Source of the DNA: a virus
Virus record (IMG/VR): IMGVR_UViG_3300035199_001164
Span: 1-42,486 of that record
DNA length: 42,486 bases
Direction: 5' to 3' (one strand)
In this document: positions 23,726 to 31,590 of the stretch, in pieces
How positions within the stretch are numbered: the stretch's first letter is position 1
Layout: each line of letters begins with the position of its first letter
Position numbers and translations under genes: made by a program
The notes under the pieces: generated by a model
Told to the model about the DNA's origin: nothing
The model's input: the letters and a program-made list of their open reading frames with translations, nothing else
The model's database searches: none

Positions 23726-23750
23726 AAAAAGCCCGGCTCAGTGGCCGGGC
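23726..23750 (-). terminator. Intrinsic terminator upstream of the phage tRNA (tR'-like)
   Basis: Minus-strand stem gcccggc/gccgggc (arms 23744-23750 and 23731-23737) with a six-base loop, followed by T5 (23730-23726). It lies about 45-70 bases downstream of the predicted late-promoter start, like lambda tR', and would stop late transcription unless an antiterminator acts. Confidence 0.8.
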
Positions 23751-23800
23751 TCTTCGTGGTCGGACGCTCACCTCAGAGCGCACCGAACCGCAGGTTAGAA

Positions 23801-23828
23801 ATTAACGCGGCAAGCCGGCAAAGGTCAA
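23801..23828 (-). promoter_or_regulatory. Candidate late promoter (pR'-like)
   Basis: On the minus strand TTGACC (23828-23823) and GTTAAT (23806-23801) are separated by 16 bases. It overlaps the stop codon of the gene at 23825-24397 and precedes the terminator - tRNA - terminator block and the 23.6-kb late operon. Confidence 0.6.
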
Positions 23829-24397
23829 GCCACTTCCTCTTGTTCCAGCAGGCCGGCCGCTTCAAGGATCGGCAGTGCTGCGTCGAAGGCGGCGGTCACC
23901 CGCCCCTCCAGCCACTTCACTGTCACCTGCCGCCAGTGCCGCAGGGTCCGCTCTGGCGTGCCGTCGTCGTCCCAACTGGAGATGTTGTAGAACGCTTCAG
24001 GCAGCCCCCGTCTGGAGGTCTTCACGCCGGCCTGCACACCCGGTTTCTTCGGAATGGCCCAGGCCGTCACGCACTTCGTCTTGAACAGGTGATGCGCCGG
24101 GCTGACGACGCGCGGGATCAACCACCGCACCGACTCAGCTACTTCTTGGTCGTTGATGCTGTACTTGGCCACCAGCGCGTGCCACAGCTCCGGCGCAAGA
24201 TCCCGGTGCAGCGTTGCCCGGGCCATGCTGTCCTGAGCCAGGCGCTCCTCTGGAGACAGCTCGAGCATGGAGCGGCGCCTGGGCTCCTGGAATCCCGCCT
24301 GGTAGCGCCGTTGCCACAGCTGCTTCGCCGTGCCGTCATTGGCTTCGATGCTCATGATCCGCGCAACCGCGGCTCCCACGTCGCGATATACCGTCAT
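23825..24397 (-). CDS. Unknown protein in the position of a Q-type late antiterminator
   Basis: A 190-residue protein starting MTVYRDVGAAVARIMSIEANDG. It is basic, mostly helical, with Trp-rich helices in the middle (ELWHALVAKYSINDQEVAE) and at the end (RHWRQVTVKWLEGRVTAAFDAAL). No zinc motif or known Q domain is visible. Its position - last gene before the late promoter and a promoter-proximal terminator - is that of the lambda Q gene, so an antiterminator role is an inference from context only. It overlaps the preceding gene by ATGA. Confidence 0.6.
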   Translation of the reverse strand: MTVYRDVGAAVARIMSIEANDGTAKQLWQRRYQAGFQEPRRRSMLELSPEERLAQDSMARATLHRDLAPELWHALVAKYSINDQEVAESVRWLIPRVVSPAHHLFKTKCVTAWAIPKKPGVQAGVKTSRRGLPEAFYNISSWDDDGTPERTLRHWRQVTVKWLEGRVTAAFDAALPILEAAGLLEQEEVA

Positions 24398-24657
24398 GCT
24401 TCCCCCTCGAAATCTTCCAACTTGAACCCCATCGCTTCAGCCACCCAGCCCCGCATGATGCGAGCCTGTTCGTCCAGCGAATGCAGCTGCTCCACCACGT
24501 CCGGCGGCAGCGACTCGTCAACCTTCCCCGTCGCCAGATTCACCACTCGCGAGGGTGGCGTCCTCTCCAGAAGCCACCTCCTGGCGCCCTGGTAGGCGCT
24601 GCAGGCCAGATCAGCCCGCCCCCTGAACTCCTTCCGTTGCTCATCAGTGGGCGTCAT
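24394..24657 (-). CDS. Hypothetical small protein
   Basis: An 87-residue mostly helical acidic protein starting MTPTDEQRKEFRGRADLACS and ending with a helix (IMRGWVAEAMGFKLEDFEGEA). Not recognised. It has ATGA overlaps at both ends, so it is translated with its neighbours in the region just upstream of the late promoter, equivalent to the nin region in lambda. The ATG at 24657 is chosen over a much longer open frame upstream because of the overlap rule seen throughout this operon. Confidence 0.65.
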   Translation of the reverse strand: MTPTDEQRKEFRGRADLACSAYQGARRWLLERTPPSRVVNLATGKVDESLPPDVVEQLHSLDEQARIMRGWVAEAMGFKLEDFEGEA

Positions 24658-24944
24658 GCGGCGGTCCTCGGGTCCGGATCGTTGTTCAGGCCGAACAGGT
24701 CGCGGAGCAACCGGTTGGACACGGGGTTCTTCGCGTTGCCCTCGGCCACCCAACGCTGGCCGTAGTCGTGGAACGGGACGCCGTTGCGGTCGCCGTGCCA
24801 GGACGCCACCAGGTCCAGCAGAGCGGCCAGGGCCTGAGTGCCGCCCAGTTTGGTCTTGGCCAACTCCTCGGCGGCGATCTTGAGGAACTTGCGCTCCAGT
24901 TCGGTCATCACCTTGCGCGGCAGGGCCGCTACTACGTTGCTCAT
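24654..24944 (-). CDS. Hypothetical protein, helical
   Basis: A 96-residue protein starting MSNVVAALPRKVMTELERKFLKIAAEEL, probably helical in its first half, with the segment NAKNPVSNRLLRDLFGLNND near the end. No family recognised. The ATG at 24944 has a GGGGGA ribosome site and makes a four-base overlap with the phosphatase gene; the longer reading starts inside that gene and is less likely. Part of the nin-like cluster of small genes. Confidence 0.65.
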   Translation of the reverse strand: MSNVVAALPRKVMTELERKFLKIAAEELAKTKLGGTQALAALLDLVASWHGDRNGVPFHDYGQRWVAEGNAKNPVSNRLLRDLFGLNNDPDPRTAA

Positions 24945-25654
24945 TGCCGTTCCCCCTTGGCCTGATGAAGGCCCCAATCGTTGAGACATACCGCCGACAG
25001 GAGGCCGCCAAAGCAGGCGCCGGTGTCGAGGTAGATGGTGTTTCCGAACTGGACGACGAGGTTGTGCGGGGTGTGGCCGACCACTACGGCCAGGGCACCC
25101 TCGACCACCTCATGGCTGCCGGCGCTGATGCGTTTTCGGCTCCACATGGCGGCTGCCTGCAGGTTGTTGTGGGAGCGCCGGCTGATCGGCAGTTCACCGC
25201 GAAGCTGGCGGCAGAACACCCGCCAGTCGTTCAGCGGGCACTCGACATGGACTACGCCCACCAGCCCCTGGGCGGTCGGGATCTCGATCGCCAGGGGCAA
25301 CTCGCGAAGCTGAACAGCGAACTCCTGCTGCTCGGCACTGGGCAGGCCGATGAACCACGCACCGCCGTTGTAGAGGTACATGTCACTGGAGAGGGCTTCG
25401 GCCGCGGCGTCGATCACCATCTGCTCGTGGTTGCCGCGCACGGCGAAGAACCAGGGCTTGGCCAACCACTCCAGCACCTGCTCACTCTCCGGACCACGGT
25501 CCACCAGGTCACCAGCGGCAATCAGCCGATCCGCGGCCTCGTCGAAATTCACCATGTCCAGCAGGCGGCGCAGCAGGCTGAAGCAGCCGTGGATATCGCC
25601 TACAACGAAGTCGCGGCCGGCAGTGTTCGGCGGCAAGGTAAGCACCAGACTCAT
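24941..25654 (-). CDS. Lambda-type Ser/Thr protein phosphatase (NinI-like)
   Basis: A 237-residue metallophosphatase. The three signature motifs appear in order: GDIHG (19-23), GDLVDRG (48-54) and RGNHE (73-77), with later His residues near 123 (VVHVE-type) and 190 (GHTPHN) for the metal centre. This is the pattern of lambda protein phosphatase and of NinI. The start at 25654 follows a GGGAGGG ribosome site and overlaps the recombinase stop by ATGA. Its role in phage growth is not established; in lambda the homologue is dispensable in the laboratory. Confidence 0.9.
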   Translation of the reverse strand: MSLVLTLPPNTAGRDFVVGDIHGCFSLLRRLLDMVNFDEAADRLIAAGDLVDRGPESEQVLEWLAKPWFFAVRGNHEQMVIDAAAEALSSDMYLYNGGAWFIGLPSAEQQEFAVQLRELPLAIEIPTAQGLVGVVHVECPLNDWRVFCRQLRGELPISRRSHNNLQAAAMWSRKRISAGSHEVVEGALAVVVGHTPHNLVVQFGNTIYLDTGACFGGLLSAVCLNDWGLHQAKGERQ

Positions 25655-26997
25655 GCTCGGCACCCTCCCTGCTGATCCGCCTCGTCGCCTTTCTGCAACC
25701 TCCACCCCTTTGGATGCGGAGAATCGCCAGAAGCCTTGTAGGTAGCGGGCGCGATGCCCTCGCCTGTTTCATGCGGACGCGAAAATGTCGCGCCGTGAAT
25801 CCGGCCAAATCCGTGGCTGTCTAGCTCGGCATGCCAGCGCTCCAGGGCCTCCCGTTTCTTCGCCTGGGCCTGGGTGTGGATGTACGCCGCCGCCACCCCG
25901 CGAATGGCATGGTTCAACAGCATCTCCCCGATCAGGTGATCCACCCCCAACTCGGTCCAGCAGGTCCGGGCCAGCTTGCGCAGGTCGTGGCTGGTCCAGT
26001 TGCCTTGGCCCAGGCGGACAAACACCTCGCTGGCCTGCTTCTCCGACATGGCCGAGCCGGGCGCTCCCGGGAACAGGAAGGCCGTCTCGATGCCTCGGGC
26101 GCGCTGCCATTCGCGGTGCGCGGTGAGCAGGGCCACGGCCTGGTCGGTCAGCGGCAGCTGGTGCTCGGCACGGGACTTGGCCTTCACGGCGGGGATGATC
26201 CACAGGCGCTCCTCCAGCAGCACATGCCGCCAGCGGGCTTGCCGCGTCTCACCAATGCGAGTGCCGTGGCAGAGCATCAGCAGGGCCAGCAGGGTGTCGC
26301 CGGGCGCCTCCTGGTGGCGCTTCACCAGCCCCTCCACCAGCACCGGCAGATCGAACGGACGCAGGCCCGGTTCGCGAGGCTGGATGCGCTCCTGCACGAA
26401 GTCGGTGAACTGCACCCCGTCCATGGGGTTCGCGGCGATCAGGTCCAGCCGCCGGGCCTGCCGTAGGGCGCTGGCCAGCACGCCATAGGCCTGGCGCACG
26501 TAGCTGACCGCGTACTGCTCCTGCAGGGGCCAGAACAGCAGGCGGTCGAGGGTCGCCTTGTTCGCCTCGAGCAACGCCAGGCACTCCACCCGGGGCAGCA
26601 GGTGGCAGGTGATCAGCGACTTCACCGAAGCCTTGCGCTTGGCCGACAGCGTGCGGTTGCGCAGGGCCCGATCCAAGTGCCACGCCAGCACCTCGCCGAG
26701 CGTGCCAAGGCCCTGGGCGGTGCCGGAGGCAGCAGGATCAGCCGTCAGCCGGGCTGTCACCTGCGGCAGCACGCCCAGGGCGCCCTTGGTGGTCAACCCG
26801 GGGAAGCGGCCCATCTTGTGCCACTTGCCGGCCAGCACCACATGCCAGGTGCCCCGGGAACGGTCCCTGCCGAAGCGAAAGCGCAGCGAGGGGTAGCGCA
26901 TGTCCCGCAGCTCGCGAACGTCGCCATTCGCCGCCTGGGCCCGAATCTGGGCGTCCGAGAGGTCGACGCGGACGGTACGCATCTTGGCCTCGGTCAT
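25651..26997 (-). CDS. Second tyrosine recombinase, inside the replication operon
   Basis: A 448-residue tyrosine recombinase with the catalytic set: Arg247 (CHGTRIGE), His337-x-x-Arg340 (SHDLRKLART), His363 (LNHAIRG) and nucleophile Tyr372 (AAYIHTQ), with Lys near 272-274. The N-terminal 75 residues, with GKWHKMGRFPGLTTKGA, look like a short Arm-binding domain of the DUF4102 kind, then a core-binding helical region. It is in mid-operon, translationally coupled to both neighbours (ATGA overlaps), far from the integration site and distinct from the integrase at 39780-40970. No recombination genes such as bet or recT are visible in the window. The substrate is unknown. Confidence 0.9.
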   Translation of the reverse strand: MTEAKMRTVRVDLSDAQIRAQAANGDVRELRDMRYPSLRFRFGRDRSRGTWHVVLAGKWHKMGRFPGLTTKGALGVLPQVTARLTADPAASGTAQGLGTLGEVLAWHLDRALRNRTLSAKRKASVKSLITCHLLPRVECLALLEANKATLDRLLFWPLQEQYAVSYVRQAYGVLASALRQARRLDLIAANPMDGVQFTDFVQERIQPREPGLRPFDLPVLVEGLVKRHQEAPGDTLLALLMLCHGTRIGETRQARWRHVLLEERLWIIPAVKAKSRAEHQLPLTDQAVALLTAHREWQRARGIETAFLFPGAPGSAMSEKQASEVFVRLGQGNWTSHDLRKLARTCWTELGVDHLIGEMLLNHAIRGVAAAYIHTQAQAKKREALERWHAELDSHGFGRIHGATFSRPHETGEGIAPATYKASGDSPHPKGWRLQKGDEADQQGGCRA

Positions 26998-27368
26998 TGG
27001 CCAGCCCTCCCAGCAGCGATCCGGGCCCGCGCCACGCAGCCCAGGAACACGTCTTCCCGCACCACCTTGCGCAGTTCGGCTAGCAGCAGGGCGTCATGCG
27101 ACTGGGCCATGCCGCGCTTCTCCTCACGGCGCAGCTTGGCCATGTGCTCCATCAGGCGCTGACGGTCGTGGTTCAGGTAGCGCAGGCGCGCATTGGCCCG
27201 GTGGTACCAGCCGTTGTCGGAGTATCCGGCGCCGGCGGCGGCATCGCCGCGTGCTCGGTCGAGGCGCTGCTTCAGGTCGGTGGTTTCATGCACCAGGTGC
27301 TCCATCAGTTGCTCCGCCTCAGCCAGCGTCGCCGGCATCACCAGCGGTCCCTTCACTTCGCGGCTCAT
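26994..27368 (-). CDS. Hypothetical helical protein
   Basis: A 124-residue protein of predominantly helical, highly charged character (AEQLMEHLVHETTDLKQRLDRARG and LMEHMAKLRREEKRGMAQ). It is a likely coiled coil. It lies between the DnaB helicase and the recombinase with ATGA overlaps on both sides. A small helicase-associated or recombination factor is possible; I recognise no family. Confidence 0.65.
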   Translation of the reverse strand: MSREVKGPLVMPATLAEAEQLMEHLVHETTDLKQRLDRARGDAAAGAGYSDNGWYHRANARLRYLNHDRQRLMEHMAKLRREEKRGMAQSHDALLLAELRKVVREDVFLGCVARARIAAGRAGQ

Positions 27369-28759
27369 TGCTTACCCCCTTTCGCATAGCGGCCCGCGAA
27401 CGGGCGACCCATCTCGACTTCTTCCTGGCTGGTCTCGCGGTAGCCGGCGAGGCTGGCGAACCGGCCGTACTGACCCTGCTGCTGGAGACGGCACATGCCC
27501 ACCGGCGCATGCCGGCACTTGGTCATCAGGATCTCGGTCACGCCGGCGGCCCCCTCCTCGGTGTCGGGGTCGCGGTGGACCATCAAGATGCAGCTGGCGT
27601 CGGCCTCGATCTCGCCGGAGTCGCGCAGGTCGCTGGACTGCGGGCGCTTGGCCTTCCCGGCGCGCTTGGTGGACTCGCGGTTGAGCTGGGCCAGCTCGAT
27701 GACGGGCACGTCCAGTTCCTTGGCCAGGCGCAACAGGGCCTTGTTCACGGCGCCCACCTCCTCGGCACGAGAACGCCCGCGGCTGTCGGCCGGGATCAGG
27801 CCCAGGTAGTCGATCACGATGCCGGCCAGGCCGTGCTCACGCTTGCAGCGGCGGGAAATGGCGCGGATGCGGGTGGGGGTCACAGACGGGTCGTCGCAGA
27901 TAAACAACGGCGCCTCCAGCGCCTGGCCCGCGGCAGCGCTGATGCGAGTCCAATCGTCATCCTCGAGCGCCTTGGGATCGTCCAGGCGCTTCAGGTCGAC
28001 GCCGCCCAGGCTGGCAATCGCCCGGATGCCCAACTCCTCCTCCGGCATCTCCAGGGAGAACACCAGCCAGGGCTCACCACGCTTGACGGCGTTGTGCTGG
28101 GCGATCTGTAAGGCCAGGGTGGTCTTGCCGCTACCGGGCAGGCCGGCGATTACGGTGATCTTCTTCGGGCGGATACCGCGCAGCAGGTGGTCCAGGTCGA
28201 TCAGGCCAGTGTCCGGCCACTTCGGCAGGCGGTCGTTCAGACCATCGTCGAGCCGGTCGGTCACCTTCAGGATCACTTCAGCCAGCCGCTTGAACTGCGG
28301 GCCTTCATCGTCCAGATCACGCAAGTCGGCCATGGCCTGCTGAGCGCGGGCGATGATCTGCGCCACTGGCCGGTCCTCAGTGGCCAGGTCCTCGATGGTG
28401 CGAGCAGCGGCAATCACGTTGCGCAGCACGGCGCGCTCGCGCAGGGTCTTGGCGTAGGCCTTCCAGTTGGCGGTGGACGGTACCCGCTGCGCCAGCGTGC
28501 CAGCGAAAGCCATGGTGACCTCCCCGCTGGGCAGAGTTGGGCGAATATCCCCCAGCGTGACCGGGTCCACCGGCACGCCCTCCTCCCGCAGATCGACGAT
28601 CGCTTGGAACAGCGCGGCAGTGTCCTCGCCGTGGAAGTCATGCCGCTCCACCTTCTCCAGGATCTGGTCCACCAGGCCTGCGTCCTTCTGCAGGTCGGCC
28701 AGCATCAGGGCGCCGAGGATGGCGTGCTCGGCCTCGTAGCTGTGCAGTTCGCGGCTCAT
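27365..28759 (-). CDS. Replicative DNA helicase, DnaB-like
   Basis: A 464-residue DnaB-type helicase. N-terminal helical domain (about 1-130) with EAEHAILGALML; RecA-like domain with Walker A GLPGSGKTT at 206-214, Walker B IVIDYLGL near 313-320, and LAQLNRESTKRAGKAKRP in the arginine/DNA loop region. It unwinds DNA at the phage replication fork. The preceding gene encodes the loader and the next-but-one upstream the O-like initiator, so the phage carries its own initiator, loader and helicase set. Overlaps both neighbours by ATGA. Confidence 0.93.
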   Translation of the reverse strand: MSRELHSYEAEHAILGALMLADLQKDAGLVDQILEKVERHDFHGEDTAALFQAIVDLREEGVPVDPVTLGDIRPTLPSGEVTMAFAGTLAQRVPSTANWKAYAKTLRERAVLRNVIAAARTIEDLATEDRPVAQIIARAQQAMADLRDLDDEGPQFKRLAEVILKVTDRLDDGLNDRLPKWPDTGLIDLDHLLRGIRPKKITVIAGLPGSGKTTLALQIAQHNAVKRGEPWLVFSLEMPEEELGIRAIASLGGVDLKRLDDPKALEDDDWTRISAAAGQALEAPLFICDDPSVTPTRIRAISRRCKREHGLAGIVIDYLGLIPADSRGRSRAEEVGAVNKALLRLAKELDVPVIELAQLNRESTKRAGKAKRPQSSDLRDSGEIEADASCILMVHRDPDTEEGAAGVTEILMTKCRHAPVGMCRLQQQGQYGRFASLAGYRETSQEEVEMGRPFAGRYAKGGKQ

Positions 28760-29589
28760 GCGTCCACCTCACGGCGGACCGAGCCCCAGGTGAAGCCCAC
28801 CTGCACCCCTCCGCCTTGGCGCAAGCGATCCAGGGCCCGCTCACCGATGAAGGCGGCCAACTGCTCCAGAGTCAGGTTGGACACCAAGACTGTGGGCCGG
28901 ACCATCTGGTACCGGCGATCAATCACCTCGTGCATCAGGCAGCGCTCGTACTCAGTGCCGGCCTGGGCGCCGACCTCGTCGATCACTAGCAGGTCGAAGG
29001 CCGCCAGCTCCTCGATCACGTCGCTGTCGGTGTACTGGGCGCCCTTGCGCATGACGCCCTTGGCCACGCGGATGATCCCGGCCGCCGAGGTGATCACCGC
29101 CCGGGCCCCATGCTCGCGGATCACGTGCTGGACGATGCTGCAGGCCAGGTGGGTCTTGCCTGTGCCGATGTTGCCCACCAGCAGGGCGGCACGGCCGGCG
29201 CGGTAGTGCTCGGGGAACTGCTCGGCGTAGGCACGGCACTTCGACAAAGCCTTGGTCAGGGCATTGGCCAACTCCGGGTTGTCACTGGCAGTCACGAACG
29301 AGTCCAGCGTGCTGTCGCGGAACCGCGGGGTGATGCCGGAGCCGATCAGCAGTTGGTTCAGCGCTCGCTGGTGGGACGCCGCCTTGGCCGCTTGGAAGCG
29401 CTCACTATCCGCCGGCTCACAACGCAAAGCGCGGAAATGGCAGCCAGGGCAACCGAGCGGCAGGAATCCACCGTCGAACTGTTCCACCTGGGTCTCGGTG
29501 TAGGAGCCGCAGCTGGGGCAGGATGCTGCGCCCTCGCCACCCTGCTGCCGCTCGGGCTGGCGGGTGAAGTTAGAAATCAGATCGGCCAT
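28756..29589 (-). CDS. DnaC-like helicase loader (AAA+ ATPase)
   Basis: A 277-residue protein. An N-terminal zinc-like module (CPSC at about 24-27 and CPGC at 47-50) precedes an AAA+ domain with Walker A GNIGTGKTHLA at about 139-149 and Walker B LLVIDEVG at about 200-207. This fits DnaC/IstB-type loaders. The ATG at 29589 has a perfect AGGAGG site and lies inside the end of the initiator gene. It would load the phage DnaB at the origin. Confidence 0.9.
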   Translation of the reverse strand: MADLISNFTRQPERQQGGEGAASCPSCGSYTETQVEQFDGGFLPLGCPGCHFRALRCEPADSERFQAAKAASHQRALNQLLIGSGITPRFRDSTLDSFVTASDNPELANALTKALSKCRAYAEQFPEHYRAGRAALLVGNIGTGKTHLACSIVQHVIREHGARAVITSAAGIIRVAKGVMRKGAQYTDSDVIEELAAFDLLVIDEVGAQAGTEYERCLMHEVIDRRYQMVRPTVLVSNLTLEQLAAFIGERALDRLRQGGGVQVGFTWGSVRREVDA

Positions 29590-30439
29590 CTTGGGCCTCC
29601 TGGTACATGTCGGGGGTATGGGTCGGGAGGTCGGTGAAGTTCGAGCGCTGGCCACTCGGCGGCGCGCTGGGCTGGGGGCCGAGGTAGGCCTTCCAGTGCT
29701 CGCCTTTGCCGAGGAAGGTCGCCGGCAGCTTCACGAACTCGGTGCCGACCTTGCCCTTGGCCACCTGGTCCTTGCGGTAGTTGATCGCGCCGGTGATCAG
29801 GTTCTGGGCGGATACCCCCTGCTTGAGGCGGGCCTTCCAGGCCTTCCAGGCATCCGGTTTGGAGGCAGCGCGTTCGCGCTTCGGGTACTCCTGCCAGAAC
29901 TCTTCGAACTCAGCCGAGTAGGGCGAGGAAGCCTTCTCGGTCGGCGCGACAGCGCCAGCCCCCTCGGGGGGTTGGGGGGCACTGGGATCAGGGATCAGAG
30001 AATCAGGAATCAGAAGATCAGGAATCAGAGAATCAGACCGAAGCGCTTCTTCCCTTGGCTGAAAGTCCTGTTCGCCTTGATTGTCCTGGCTTTCTCCGGT
30101 CGTTGTGCAGGCCTCCTCCATGGCCGGGATTTCGCTTGCAGCCTCGTTGTGATGAGGTCTCTGGTGTTTGGTGAAGCTGGCAATCTGGATGTATCGCTCT
30201 CCCTCGACTTCGTACCGAGTTAGAAAGCCCTTCTCACCAAGGCGAGAAAGCATTGCATCCACATCCGCAACCTCGTACGGAAGCGCTTCTGCCTTGATCC
30301 GCTTCGGACGATCCTCCAGACGCCCCTCACGGTCGGCCAGCATCCACAGATAGATGAACAACAGGCGCTCCAGCGGCGACAGTTCCGCCAGGTGCTCGTT
30401 GGCCATGATTCCGGGCTTGATGTTGCGCGCGCGGGCCAT
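29570..30439 (-). CDS. O-like replication initiator
   Basis: A 289-residue protein. The first 95 residues form a winged-helix-like domain (LSPLERLLFIYLWMLADREGRLED; CI-type helix DVDAMLSRLGEKGFLTRYEV), used by phage initiators to bind the origin. A linker rich in repeats (IPDSLIPD) is encoded by the iterons at 29984-30035, as in lambda O. The C-terminal part (about 170-289) with FEEFWQEYPKRERA is typical of DnaD/O-type replication proteins that contact the helicase. Overlaps the upstream gene by one base (TGATG) and the loader by 20 bases. Confidence 0.85.
   Translation of the reverse strand: MARARNIKPGIMANEHLAELSPLERLLFIYLWMLADREGRLEDRPKRIKAEALPYEVADVDAMLSRLGEKGFLTRYEVEGERYIQIASFTKHQRPHHNEAASEIPAMEEACTTTGESQDNQGEQDFQPREEALRSDSLIPDLLIPDSLIPDPSAPQPPEGAGAVAPTEKASSPYSAEFEEFWQEYPKRERAASKPDAWKAWKARLKQGVSAQNLITGAINYRKDQVAKGKVGTEFVKLPATFLGKGEHWKAYLGPQPSAPPSGQRSNFTDLPTHTPDMYQEAQDGRSDF
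29984..30035. repeat. Iterons inside the initiator gene, probable replication origin
   Basis: Three tandem 15-bp repeats, consensus ggaatcaga(g/a)(a/g)atca, at 29991-30005, 30006-30020 and 30021-30035, preceded by a 7-bp half copy at 29984-29990. Each has two half-repeats of the type g(g/a)(a/g)atca. They encode the (L/S)IPD repeats of the initiator. A lambda-type origin lies in this place in the O gene. Confidence 0.8.
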
Positions 30440-31227
30440 CAGATCGCTCCTGCAGGAAACTTCACATGGGTGAAGCTGCCGTTCCAGTCGACCTTCATGG
30501 GCAGGTCGCCCTTTTGGTACAGCTCATAGAGGCGGATTGCGCCGGCCTGCAGCAGCTGGGCGGTATGGGGAATGAAACTGGCGACCGAGGTCTTCACCTC
30601 CTTGCCGATCTTCTCGGTGAGGTAACGGTCCCGGGCGTAGGACTTCACTCGCCAACGCGCGCTACGCTCGGGGTCCGACTCGTTGTAGAGCCAGCCCCGG
30701 CGCTCTAGGTAGGCATTCACCTTGGAGGTGTTCACACCGTTCAATTTCTTGCAGAAATCGACGGGGGTCATGCCGGGGGTGAACAGGCTTTCGAGGGAGT
30801 GGATCCGCTCGGCCTGCTGCTGGTTCTCCAGCAGCAGCGTGGCGTTCTGCTCCTCCAGGTCGGCGGCCAGGCGCAGAGCCTCAGCCCTTGTACTGGGCAC
30901 GCGAAATCCACCTGCCGCAGCCTGGGTTTCCAGTTCCTGCCAGCGGTCAACCAACTTCGCGGTGAATTCCGGACACAGTTGGGCAACCACGACAAGACTG
31001 TCGCGTTTGCCCTTTGTCCCCCGGAACACATAGACCTGAGTGGTATAGGTCCTGTTATTACCTCCCTTCTGCTGCACGTCCGCCGTCGGCGGTTGTGCAA
31101 TTACGCGACGCTCGACAAGGCGTTCGATCGAACGCTTCACGTCATCGTGGCGGGATCCAACCAGCTCGGCGATCTCCAAGCTGGTCATCGTGACGGCCTG
31201 GCCGCCAGTGGTGATCAGGTCGGTCAT
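30439..31227 (-). CDS. Rha-type phage regulatory protein
   Basis: A 262-residue protein. Residues 13-85 match the Rha domain: an HTH-like helix (TSLEIAELVGSRHDDVKRSIERL) and VYVFRGTKGKRDSLVVVAQL then CPEFTAKLVDRWQELE. The C-terminal part (about 130-262) has the segment TPGMTPVDFCKKLNGVNTSKV, resembling the KilA-C/antirepressor type domain. A role in phage gene control or host interference is likely. It lies just upstream of the initiator gene, overlapping it by one base. Confidence 0.85.
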   Translation of the reverse strand: MTDLITTGGQAVTMTSLEIAELVGSRHDDVKRSIERLVERRVIAQPPTADVQQKGGNNRTYTTQVYVFRGTKGKRDSLVVVAQLCPEFTAKLVDRWQELETQAAAGGFRVPSTRAEALRLAADLEEQNATLLLENQQQAERIHSLESLFTPGMTPVDFCKKLNGVNTSKVNAYLERRGWLYNESDPERSARWRVKSYARDRYLTEKIGKEVKTSVASFIPHTAQLLQAGAIRLYELYQKGDLPMKVDWNGSFTHVKFPAGAI

Positions 31228-31230
31228 GGC

Positions 31231-31590
31231 TCAGTTCACCCTATGGACTTTGACGGGGTTCGGATTGAGGCCTAGTTCGTCGACGGCACGCTTGGCTTCC
31301 GCGGGGTCAATCCCCAAGCGGTCGGCCAGCCCATCCAACGTGTAAACAGGTTCCCCATCGTCCGTGTAGCCATCGGGAACAGCAGGTATCAGCCCCATCT
31401 GTATGGCCATGTCGTGCATCTCCTGGCGGAACGACTCGGGGGCGGCGTCATACATGCGCTGGAATGCATCTGCGGCCTCTGGCGTTTGCGCCAGGCCGGC
31501 CTCAGACAGTCGGGAGTAGAGGCGGCCGGCAGCCAGAAACTCTGGAGTTACCTGTTCGGTTGCGTTGCGCTTGTTCTTCATGTCGCTCAC
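31231..31590 (-). CDS. Hypothetical protein
   Basis: A 119-residue acidic protein. The C-terminal half has TLDGLADRLGIDPAEAKRAVDEL, which looks like a helix-turn-helix; the first half has EFLAAGRLYSRLSEAGLAQTPEAADAF. A GTG at 31590 has a GGAG site at the right distance and forms a GTGA overlap with the upstream gene; an ATG at 31581 is an alternative. A DNA-binding role is possible but not shown. Confidence 0.65.
   Translation of the reverse strand: MSDMKNKRNATEQVTPEFLAAGRLYSRLSEAGLAQTPEAADAFQRMYDAAPESFRQEMHDMAIQMGLIPAVPDGYTDDGEPVYTLDGLADRLGIDPAEAKRAVDELGLNPNPVKVHRVN

Noticed and set aside
29984-30035. CRISPR-like repeats
   Set aside because: The repeats are directly tandem with no unique spacers and encode part of the initiator, so they are iterons.
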